Assembly (NCBI GenBank): GCA_028869495.1
Contig: JAGWRY010000450.1
Span: 1 to 7,877, forward strand
From: Elusimicrobiota bacterium
GTDB taxonomy: Bacteria > Elusimicrobiota > Elusimicrobia > UBA1565 > UBA9628
DNA: 7,877 nucleotides
Direction of reading: 5' to 3'
Made by a program: the position numbers and the translations under genes. Positions 1-4,993 of this stretch are shown one piece after another (position 1 is the stretch's first letter; every line of letters begins with the position of its first letter). The notes below the pieces were generated by a model. It was not told where the DNA came from. It saw only the letters and a list, made by a program, of their open reading frames with translations, and searched no databases.

Positions 1-91
1 CCAGGGGCCCGCGGCCGGCTTCGTCGACGCCGACGAGACGCGCGCCCGCGGCGCGCCGCCTCGCGTCAGCGTCGAAGAGACGCCGATCCAA
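1..91 (-). CDS. rnhB: Ribonuclease HII, N-terminal part (runs off left edge)
   Basis: Only the first 30 codons are inside the window. They end in LVGVDEAGRGPL, the signature of RNase HII, which cuts the RNA strand of RNA-DNA hybrids and removes misincorporated ribonucleotides. The catalytic Asp and Glu of this motif fall at about residues 23 and 24. The preceding DRRLFDADARRRAAGAR stretch fits the short N-terminal helix usually seen before the motif. The likely start is TTG at 91, seven bases after the rplS stop. No ATG or GTG lies in frame nearby, and I see no clear Shine-Dalgarno sequence, so translation may be coupled to rplS. The order trmD-rplS-rnhB is common in bacteria and supports the call. 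The remainder of the protein is not visible. Confidence 0.88.
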   Translation of the reverse strand, partial: MDRRLFDADARRRAAGARLVGVDEAGRGPL

Positions 92-98
92 TGAGGTC

Positions 99-569
99 TT
101 ACGGGGCGACGGCCTTGGCGCCCTCGCCCTTCTTCGGCGTCTCCGGCTTGGGCTCGGACTTGGGCTTCGCCTCGGGCTCGGACTTCGCCTTCGGCTTCGG
201 CTTGCCCTCGGTCGGCGCCGGGACGGGCTCGCCGCCCTCGCGCTCGTCGAGGCGCGCCGACTTGCCGGTCAGGCCGCGCAGGTAGTACAGCCGCGCGCGC
301 CGCGCCTTGCCGGTGCGCACCAGCTCGACCTTGTCGACGTGGGGGGAGTTCATCGGGAACGTCCTCTCGACGCCGACGCCGAACGACACCTTGCGGACCG
401 TGTAGGTCTCGCTCGGCCCGCGGCCGCGGCGCGAGATCACGACGCCCTCGAAGAGCTGGATGCGCTCGCTGTCGCCTTCCTTGACCCGCAGGTGCACCCG
501 GACCGTGTCGCCCGGCCGGAACATCGGCGTCCTGGACGCCGGCTTCTTGTCTTCCATCGCCACCATCAT
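99..569 (-). CDS. rplS: 50S ribosomal protein L19 with a C-terminal extension
   Basis: L19 lies at the 30S-50S interface of the ribosome. Residues 16-109 match the family closely: FRPGDTVRVHLRV, ERIQLFEGVVISRRG, the TYTVRKVSFGVGVERTFP segment, and RRARLYYLRGLTGKSAR. At 156 residues the protein is longer than the usual 115-120. The excess is a tail of about 47 residues after residue 109, rich in Lys, Pro, Glu and Ala with an eight-residue near-repeat (KSEPEAKP, KSEPKPET), probably disordered. ATG at 569 is preferred because AGGAGA stands six bases upstream; ATG at 566 is also possible. The gene follows trmD by 18 bases and precedes rnhB, the usual order. Confidence in the core is very high; the role of the tail is unknown. 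Confidence 0.97.
   Translation of the reverse strand: MMVAMEDKKPASRTPMFRPGDTVRVHLRVKEGDSERIQLFEGVVISRRGRGPSETYTVRKVSFGVGVERTFPMNSPHVDKVELVRTGKARRARLYYLRGLTGKSARLDEREGGEPVPAPTEGKPKPKAKSEPEAKPKSEPKPETPKKGEGAKAVAP
150..185 (-). repeat. Imperfect 24-base direct repeat coding the L19 tail
   Basis: The plus-strand string GGGCTCGGACTT occurs at 150-161 and again at 174-185, a period of 24 bases or eight codons. Translated on the minus strand it gives the two KSEP units of the L19 tail. The surrounding 120-235 is a run of similar CTTCGGC/CTCGGGC units, consistent with growth of the tail by short slippage duplications. Confidence 0.7.
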
Positions 570-575
570 ACGCGT

Positions 576-590
576 TCTCCTGACTCCTTA
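576..590 (-). promoter_or_regulatory. Ribosome binding site of rplS, overlapping the trmD stop
   Basis: Reading the minus strand, the trmD stop runs directly into TAAGGAG (590-584), and a second purine box AGGAGA lies at 581-576, six bases before ATG 569. The second box is well placed to set the rplS start. The first may serve ribosomes finishing trmD. Confidence 0.7.
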
Positions 591-1262
591 GTTCGCCCGT
601 TCGAGAAGATCGGGTCGCTTGCGCCTCGTCGCGGAGCGCGCGGCCCGGCGCCGCCACTCCGCGATCCGTCCGTGGTCGCCGGAGAACAGCACCTCCGGGA
701 CCTCCCGGCCGCGCCAGACGCGCGGCCGCGTGTACTGCGGAAAATCGAGCAGGCCGGTCGCGAACGACTCCGCGGCGGCCGCCTCCTCCTTCTTGAGCAC
801 GCCCGGCAGCTTGCGCGCGACCGCGTCGGCCACGACCAGCGCCGGCAGCTCGCCCCCGGTCAGCACGTAGTCGCCGATCGACACTTCCTCGTCGAAGGAC
901 GTCATGATCCGTTCGTCGACCCCTTCGTAGTGGCCGCAGACGAGCACGAGATGCTTCTTCTTGGCCAACGACGAAGCTTTCGCGTCGTCGAAGCGCTCCC
1001 CTTGAGGCGACAGGAAGATCACCCGGGAGCCCCTCTTCTTGACGCTGTCGATCGCCTCCGCCAGCGGCTCGGCCATCATCACCATGCCCGGCCCGCCGCC
1101 GAACGGGCGGTCGTCCACCTTGCGGTGCTTGTCTTCGGAGAAGTCGCGGGGATTGACCGCGCCCCACGACAGCAGGCCCGCCTTTTGGGCGCGGCCCAGG
1201 ATGCTCGCGTTCATCACCGGCGCGAGCATGTCGGGGAAGAGCGTCACGAAGTCGATCCTCAC
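588..1262 (-). CDS. trmD: tRNA (guanine-N1)-methyltransferase TrmD
   Basis: TrmD methylates N1 of G37 next to the anticodon in tRNAs read by CUN, CCN and CGG codons, using S-adenosylmethionine, and so prevents frameshifting. The 224-residue product has all hallmark segments of this knotted SPOUT enzyme: DDRPFGGGPGMVM (50-62), LSPQG (84-88), CGHYEGVDERI (109-119), SIGDYVLTGGELPALV (128-143), then GLLDFPQYTRP (170-180), whose Asp173 matches the catalytic Asp of the family. The C-terminal tRNA-binding part ends in KRPDLL. The start is GTG at 1262, giving MRIDFVTLFPDM as in homologs. It lies 11 bases after the khpA stop behind a weak GAGAGAA box. rimM, commonly just upstream of trmD, is absent here. 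Length is slightly short for the family but complete. Confidence 0.97.
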   Translation of the reverse strand: MRIDFVTLFPDMLAPVMNASILGRAQKAGLLSWGAVNPRDFSEDKHRKVDDRPFGGGPGMVMMAEPLAEAIDSVKKRGSRVIFLSPQGERFDDAKASSLAKKKHLVLVCGHYEGVDERIMTSFDEEVSIGDYVLTGGELPALVVADAVARKLPGVLKKEEAAAAESFATGLLDFPQYTRPRVWRGREVPEVLFSGDHGRIAEWRRRAARSATRRKRPDLLERAN

Positions 1263-1273
1263 GTTCTCTCGAT

Positions 1274-1501
1274 TCAGTCGATCTCGACGGCCGCCCGCCG
1301 GCCGGCCTTGTGCGCGGCCACGCCGACGAGAGCGCGCAGGGCCTTGATCACCTTGCCCTGCTTGCCGATGACCTTGCCCTTGTCGCCCTCGTCGACGAGC
1401 AGCTTCAGGACGGTCACGTCACCGTCCTGGAACTCTTCGACCGACGCGGTCTCGGGCTTGTCCACCAGCCGCTTGACCACGAACTCCGCCAGCTCCTTCA
1501 T
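1274..1501 (-). CDS. khpA: KH-domain RNA-binding protein KhpA
   Basis: A 75-residue single KH-domain protein of the family found between rpsP and rimM/trmD in many bacteria (KhpA, formerly YlqC). The GxxG RNA-contact loop is GKQG at residues 46-49, inside KGKVIGKQGKVIKALR. The start MKELAEFVVKRLVDKP and the end RRAAVEID are typical. In studied species KhpA pairs with KhpB (Jag/EloR) and affects cell elongation and division through RNA binding; whether it does so here is inference. ATG at 1501 has GGAG six bases upstream. The gene follows rpsP after 41 bases and precedes trmD by 11. Confidence 0.95.
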   Translation of the reverse strand: MKELAEFVVKRLVDKPETASVEEFQDGDVTVLKLLVDEGDKGKVIGKQGKVIKALRALVGVAAHKAGRRAAVEID

Positions 1502-1517
1502 GCGCGGCTCCGCTCCG

Positions 1518-1534
1518 CATGAATCCCTTTCATG
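1518..1534 (-). repeat. Short perfect inverted repeat between rpsP and khpA
   Basis: CATGAA and TTCATG flank a five-base loop in the 41-base rpsP-khpA gap, giving a six-pair hairpin in the transcript about 16 bases before the khpA start. It lacks a following T run, so it is not a terminator. It is weak, AT-containing in its stem, and may be chance. Confidence 0.3.
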
Positions 1535-1542
1535 GGCATCCG

Positions 1543-1797
1543 CTACGCGGCGTTCTTGCCCGCGGTCTTGACGAGCGCGCGCACGGTGTCGGACGGCTTG
1601 GCGCCGACCTTGATCCAGTGCTCGTAGCGCTCCTTGTTCAGCGACACCTTCTTGCCCGCGGTCAGCTCGCGCGGGTTGTACGTGCCGAGGACCTCGACGG
1701 GCTGTCCCGACGCCGCGCGCGCCTTCTCGATGGCGACGACGCGGTAGTAGGGCTGGTGCGGCTTGCCCTTTCTCTGCAACCTGATGACGACTGCCAT
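1543..1797 (-). CDS. rpsP: 30S ribosomal protein S16
   Basis: S16 is a small-subunit protein needed for efficient 30S assembly. The 84-residue product matches the family across its length: MAVVIRLQRKGKPHQPYYRV at the start, then VVAIEKARAASGQPVEVLGTY, NPRE, and the ERYEHWIKVGAKPSDTVRAL block. The start at ATG 1797 is fixed by homology and by a strong GGAGGA box. The frame stays open upstream well into rpe, but that part has no family similarity. The gene is 17 bases downstream of rpe and leads the rpsP-khpA-trmD-rplS-rnhB run. ffh, the usual upstream partner in many genomes, is not here. Confidence 0.98.
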   Translation of the reverse strand: MAVVIRLQRKGKPHQPYYRVVAIEKARAASGQPVEVLGTYNPRELTAGKKVSLNKERYEHWIKVGAKPSDTVRALVKTAGKNAA

Positions 1798-1801
1798 GTG
1801 T

Positions 1802-1807
1802 TCCTCC
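1802..1807 (-). promoter_or_regulatory. Strong Shine-Dalgarno sequence of rpsP
   Basis: Minus-strand GGAGGA lies four bases before ATG 1797. It is the best ribosome binding site in the window, fits a ribosomal protein that must be made in large amounts, and decides the rpsP start against the longer open frame. Confidence 0.85.
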
Positions 1808-1814
1808 GGTGCTC

Positions 1815-2510
1815 CTATTGCTGTTTCGATCCGAACGCGGCCCGGGCCTTGGCCTCGAGCTCGCGGAAAGCGGCGGCGCAGTCCTTCGCGCCGAAGACGG
1901 CCGAGCCGGCGACGAGGCTGTCGGCCCCGGCCGCGGCGGCCTGAGAGATCGTGGCGTCGCCGACGCCGCCGTCCACCTGGACCCAGCAGTCCAGGCCGCG
2001 CGCGTCGATCGCCGCGCGCAGGGCGGACACCTTCGGCATCATGTCGGCCATGAACTTCTGTCCGCCGAAGCCGGGCTCGACGGTCATCACGAGCGCGAGG
2101 CTCGCGCCGTCGAGGGCGGCGATCAGGTCCTCGACCGGCGTCTTCGGCTTGATCGCGAGGCCCGCCCGCACGCCGAGCTTGCGCACGCGGTCGAGGGCCT
2201 CGCGGGAGTCCGTGCCGGCGATCGCCTCGACGTGGAGCGTCACGATGTCCGCGCCGGCGCCGGCGAACCACGACGCGGCCTCCAGCGGGTTCGTGACCAT
2301 CAGATGCGCGTCGACGAAGAAGCCGCGCGACTTGGCGAGCTTGACGAAATCGGGGCCGAAGCTGAGGTTCGGCACGAAGTGTCCGTCCATCGCGTCCACC
2401 GAGACCCACGAGCAGCCGGCGGCCTTCAAGGCGTCCAACTGGTCGCCGAGGCGGGCCAGGTCGCCGGCCAGCAGGGACGGCACGAGCGTCGGGGTCTTGC
2501 GCGCGGTCAT
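1815..2510 (-). CDS. rpe: Ribulose-phosphate 3-epimerase, with one metal ligand replaced
   Basis: Rpe interconverts ribulose 5-phosphate and xylulose 5-phosphate in the pentose phosphate pathway (cytosol, TIM barrel). The 231-residue product has VPSLLAGDLARL (10-21), VDAMDGHFVPNLSFGPDF (38-55), DAHLMVTNP (67-75), the VMTVEPGFGGQKF loop (141-153), VQVDGGVG (178-184) and the phosphate-binding AGADSLVAGSAVFG (194-207). Known enzymes bind metal through His-x-Asp, a second His and a late Asp. Here Asp39, His69 and Asp180 are present, but the first His is Ser37 (SVD for HxD), read directly from the codon tcg. All else looks functional, so I call an active or altered epimerase rather than a pseudogene. 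ATG 2510 overlaps the upstream TGA by one base (TGATG), implying translational coupling. Confidence 0.94.
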   Translation of the reverse strand: MTARKTPTLVPSLLAGDLARLGDQLDALKAAGCSWVSVDAMDGHFVPNLSFGPDFVKLAKSRGFFVDAHLMVTNPLEAASWFAGAGADIVTLHVEAIAGTDSREALDRVRKLGVRAGLAIKPKTPVEDLIAALDGASLALVMTVEPGFGGQKFMADMMPKVSALRAAIDARGLDCWVQVDGGVGDATISQAAAAGADSLVAGSAVFGAKDCAAAFRELEAKARAAFGSKQQ

Positions 2511-3466
2511 CACAGGTCGCGCTCCTCGACGAGGATGCCGTTCAGGTAGATGCGCACGCGCGCGCCGCCGGACGACTGGACCGGGACCTCGATCGTCGCG
2601 CCGGGGCCGCGCACGCCGTCGAAGAGCTCGCGCTCGCCGTACTTGTCGACGAGGACGATGCGGACCTGCGACGACGCGCCGCCGCGCGCGAGCACGTAGC
2701 GAAAGGTCTTGGCCGACGCGGGCAGGGCGCCCTTGCGGCCGCTGACCGTGACCGCGACGACGGTGTCGGTGGACAGCGCCGCGTCCGGGGCCGGGCTCTG
2801 CTCGAGCACGGTCCCGTTCGGGAACAGCGAGGTCGCGTCCGTCTGGACCGTCACTTTCAGGCCTGCGCTCGACGCCCACGACTGCACGGCGTCCAGCGTC
2901 TTGCGCGAGAAGTCCGGCATCAGCGAGACGCCCGCGGGCGGCGGTCCCGCCGAGACGACGACGTTGACGAGGGAGTTCTTCTCGACGCTGGTCTCGGACT
3001 GCGGGTCCTGCGAGAGGACCAGGCCCTTCGAGGACTTCAGCGAGTAGGCTTCGCTGACCTCGCCGAGCGCGAGCTGGCTCTGGCGCAGGAGCATCTCGGC
3101 GTTGCGCAGCGGCAGGCCGTCGAGCGCCGGGGAGAGCACGGTCTGCCCGCCCTGGCTGAGGACGACGCGGATGACCTTGCCCTCGCGCACGATCGTGCCG
3201 GCCGGGGGCTGCTGACGCAGGATCGCCGCGATCGGCACCGAGGCGTCGAACTCGACGCCGGTCTTGCGCAGGCCGAGGTTCAGCGGGGAGAGCGCGTCGA
3301 GCGCGGCCGCGACCGAGTGGCCCTTCAGGTCCGGGACCTCGACGGTCTTGCGGCTGTGCACGAGCCCGCCGATGCCCCAGTTGACCGCCCACCAGCAAAA
3401 CGCCAGGAAGGCCGCCCCGACGGCGGCCATCTCCCAGTTCGACGCCTTCTCGCTGCGCGCGTTCAT
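2510..3466 (-). CDS. Membrane-anchored protein with three PASTA domains and no kinase
   Basis: A 318-residue protein with a short N-terminal cytoplasmic segment (about 1-12), one hydrophobic helix at about 13-36 (AAVGAAFLAFCWWAVNWGIGGL), then three PASTA-like repeats: about 41-106 (VEVPDLKGH to VVLSQGG), 108-174 (to VVVSAGP) and 181-243 (LMPDFSRKTLDAVQ to VTVSG). Each ends with the family's Q-P-x-x-G/A-like turn and alternating valines. A final 70 residues (about 250-318), rich in beta-forming residues, match nothing I recognise. PASTA domains bind peptidoglycan stem peptides or beta-lactam-like ligands in PBPs and Ser/Thr kinases. No kinase or transpeptidase domain is present. It starts six bases after the fmt stop and overlaps rpe by one base. 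A role as envelope sensor or cell-wall scaffold is inference. Confidence 0.88.
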   Translation of the reverse strand: MNARSEKASNWEMAAVGAAFLAFCWWAVNWGIGGLVHSRKTVEVPDLKGHSVAAALDALSPLNLGLRKTGVEFDASVPIAAILRQQPPAGTIVREGKVIRVVLSQGGQTVLSPALDGLPLRNAEMLLRQSQLALGEVSEAYSLKSSKGLVLSQDPQSETSVEKNSLVNVVVSAGPPPAGVSLMPDFSRKTLDAVQSWASSAGLKVTVQTDATSLFPNGTVLEQSPAPDAALSTDTVVAVTVSGRKGALPASAKTFRYVLARGGASSQVRIVLVDKYGERELFDGVRGPGATIEVPVQSSGGARVRIYLNGILVEERDL

Positions 3467-3472
3467 CGTGCC

Positions 3473-4411
3473 TTAAAACGACAAAAAATCGCCCACGGCC
3501 GAACGGAGGCCGTTGGAGAAATCCGCAGCGTTCAACTGTCTTTTTCCCTCGGGTTGTACGACGAGGAACCACAGACGGCTGCAGGACCCGCATTCTACCA
3601 AAATACCGCGGCCCCGTTCAACGCGCAGAAGGCGCCCGGGAGCGCCCGTTCCGAGGGGGTCCTGCGGGCCGGGAAGAGCGGTCTTGAGCACCAGCAGGCG
3701 CCGGCCGTCCCGCTCGAGGCGCGCCCGCGGCCAGAGCCGGAAGGCGCGCACGCGGTCGTGGACCTCGGCGGCCGGGCGCGAGAGGTCGAGGAGCGCGTCC
3801 TCGCGCTCGATCAGCGGCGCCAGGCTGGCGGCGCCCTCCTGCGGACGCCGCACGACGCGGCCGGCCTCGAGGTCGGCGAGCGCCGCGCCGAGAAGCCCGA
3901 CGCCGGCCTGCGTCAGCTTGGCGAGCAGGGTCCCGGCGTCGTCGTCCTCGGCGATCGGGAGCGCGGCGCTCGACTGGATCGGCCCGGTGTCGAGCCCCTC
4001 GTCGAGCCAGAACAGCGTCACCCCCGTGCGCGACTCGCCGCGGGCCAGGCTCCACTGCACCGGCGCCGCGCCGCGGTACCTGGGCAGGAGGGAGAAGTGC
4101 GCGTTGAGGAACCCGAGGCGCGTCGCGGACAGCACCTCGGGCTTCAGCAGGCGGCCGTAGGCGACGACGACGGCGAGGTCGGCGCCGAGGCCCCCGAGCT
4201 CGCCCGCGATCTCCGACGGCTTGGCCGGCTGGAGCACCTTGAGGCCGAGCGCGAGCGCCGCGGTCTTGACCGGCGTCGGCGCGACCGCGAGGCCCCGCCC
4301 CGCCGGCTTGTCGGGCTGGGAGACGACGGCGAGGACCTCCGAGCGCGCGGCCAGCTCCCGCAAAAAAGGGACGGCCGTCTCCGGCGTGCCGAAAAAGATC
4401 GTCTTGAGCAT
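3473..4411 (-). CDS. fmt: Methionyl-tRNA formyltransferase
   Basis: Fmt transfers a formyl group from 10-formyltetrahydrofolate to initiator Met-tRNA. The 312-residue product shows MLKTIFFGTPETAVPFL at the N-terminus, QPDKPAGRG (32-40), VVVAYGRLLK (81-90), the active-site stretch NAHFSLLPRYRGAAPVQWSL (103-122, with Asn103 and His105), and GVTLFWLDEGLDTGP (130-144, catalytic Asp141). The C-terminal tRNA-binding domain has VRAFRLWPRA and ends with LNAADFSNGLRSAVGDFL. In the linker the usual YAxKI-type motif reads LAPLI, losing its Lys; this looks like drift rather than damage. ATG 4411 is seven bases past the def stop; no good Shine-Dalgarno is seen, which suggests coupling to def. Def removes the formyl group that Fmt adds, so the pair is a functional unit. 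Confidence 0.97.
   Translation of the reverse strand: MLKTIFFGTPETAVPFLRELAARSEVLAVVSQPDKPAGRGLAVAPTPVKTAALALGLKVLQPAKPSEIAGELGGLGADLAVVVAYGRLLKPEVLSATRLGFLNAHFSLLPRYRGAAPVQWSLARGESRTGVTLFWLDEGLDTGPIQSSAALPIAEDDDAGTLLAKLTQAGVGLLGAALADLEAGRVVRRPQEGAASLAPLIEREDALLDLSRPAAEVHDRVRAFRLWPRARLERDGRRLLVLKTALPGPQDPLGTGAPGRLLRVERGRGILVECGSCSRLWFLVVQPEGKRQLNAADFSNGLRSAVGDFLSF
3483..3513 (-). terminator. Weak hairpin plus T run inside the 3' end of fmt
   Basis: On the minus strand ACGGCC (3513-3508) and GGCCGT (3500-3495) form a six-pair GC-rich stem with a seven-base loop. A run of six T lies at 3488-3483, but six bases separate it from the stem, which is more than a standard intrinsic terminator allows. 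It lies just before the PASTA gene and might attenuate downstream transcription. The AT-richer fmt tail and chance are equally likely explanations. Confidence 0.22.
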
Positions 4412-4418
4412 GCCGGGC

Positions 4419-4931
4419 TCAGCTCCAGCGGACCTTCGCGTCCTTGATCGCGTCGAGGACGGGCAGGCGCGCCTCGAACGGGAGGCGGTCCACGTAGAGC
4501 TTGCCGTCGAGGTGGTCGATCTCGTGCTGGAAGGCGCGCGCGAGCAGGCCCTCGGCGTCGCGCTCCCACGGCCGGCCGTCGGCGCCCAGCGCCCGCACGC
4601 GCACGCGCGCGGCGCGGTCGAGCTTCGCGTAGATGCCCGGGATCGACAGGCAGCCCTCCTCCTCGCGCTGGACGCCCTCGCGGGAGACGATCTCGGGGTT
4701 GAGCAGGACGAAGCGCTCGGACTTCCCGTCGGGGCGCACGTCGACGACGGCCAGGCGCAGGCTCAGGCCGATCTGCGGCGCGGCCAGGCCGACGCCGCGC
4801 GCGGCGTTCATCGTCGCCCACATGTCCTTCAGGAGCGCCGGCAGATCGCCCTCGATCCTGCCGTAGTCGACGGACGGGCACGCGGTCTTGAGGACGCGCT
4901 CGCCGTGCTTCGTGATTCTTCGAACAGGCAT
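4419..4931 (-). CDS. def: Peptide deformylase
   Basis: Def is a metalloenzyme that removes the N-formyl group from new polypeptides as they leave the ribosome. The 170-residue product has the three family motifs in order: GVGLAAPQIG (46-55), EEGCLSIPG (91-99, metal ligand Cys94) and QHEIDHLDG (135-143, ligands His136 and His140, catalytic Glu137). The open frame extends far upstream inside the permease gene in another frame, but MPVRRITKHGERVL is the typical beginning (PVRRI followed by a xxLR-like segment), so ATG 4931 is chosen. No strong Shine-Dalgarno is present. It is the first gene of the def-fmt-PASTA-rpe run and lies 62 bases after the permease stop. Confidence 0.97.
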   Translation of the reverse strand: MPVRRITKHGERVLKTACPSVDYGRIEGDLPALLKDMWATMNAARGVGLAAPQIGLSLRLAVVDVRPDGKSERFVLLNPEIVSREGVQREEEGCLSIPGIYAKLDRAARVRVRALGADGRPWERDAEGLLARAFQHEIDHLDGKLYVDRLPFEARLPVLDAIKDAKVRWS

Positions 4932-4993
4932 ACGCTCTACGCCTCGACCCTTCGGGCTCGGCGCAGATGCCGCGAAGGAATAGGCCTTAGCAT
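4932..4993 (-). other. Gap between permease and def; possible hairpin, no clear promoter
   Basis: This 62-base gap would hold any promoter for the def operon. I find no convincing -35/-10 pair and no terminator for the permease gene. A small hairpin can be drawn at 4940-4963 on the minus strand: CGCC pairs with GGCG, followed by a tandem G-A mismatch, one G-C pair, a bulge and CCC/GGG around a GAA loop. It ends eight bases before the def ATG. Read-through from the EIIA promoter remains possible. Confidence 0.3.

Noticed and set aside
339..1571. A 410-codon open frame on the plus strand
   Set aside because: It is antisense to rplS, trmD and khpA, which are certain by conserved motifs. The composition is Arg/His-rich with no recognisable family.
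1798..2409. A long N-terminal extension of the rpsP frame
   Set aside because: S16 begins at MAVVIRL behind a strong Shine-Dalgarno; the upstream part is a shadow of rpe.
2511..3593. A long N-terminal extension of the rpe frame
   Set aside because: It overlaps the whole PASTA gene in another frame and is low complexity; the TGATG junction and Rpe family length fix the start at 2510.
3317..4447. A 376-codon open frame on the plus strand
   Set aside because: It is antisense to fmt and the start of the PASTA gene, with low-complexity Arg/Glu-rich sequence.
4940..4963. The hairpin before def as a kink-turn or riboswitch
   Set aside because: It has tandem G-A mismatches but no three-base bulge beside them, and the element is too small for any known riboswitch aptamer.
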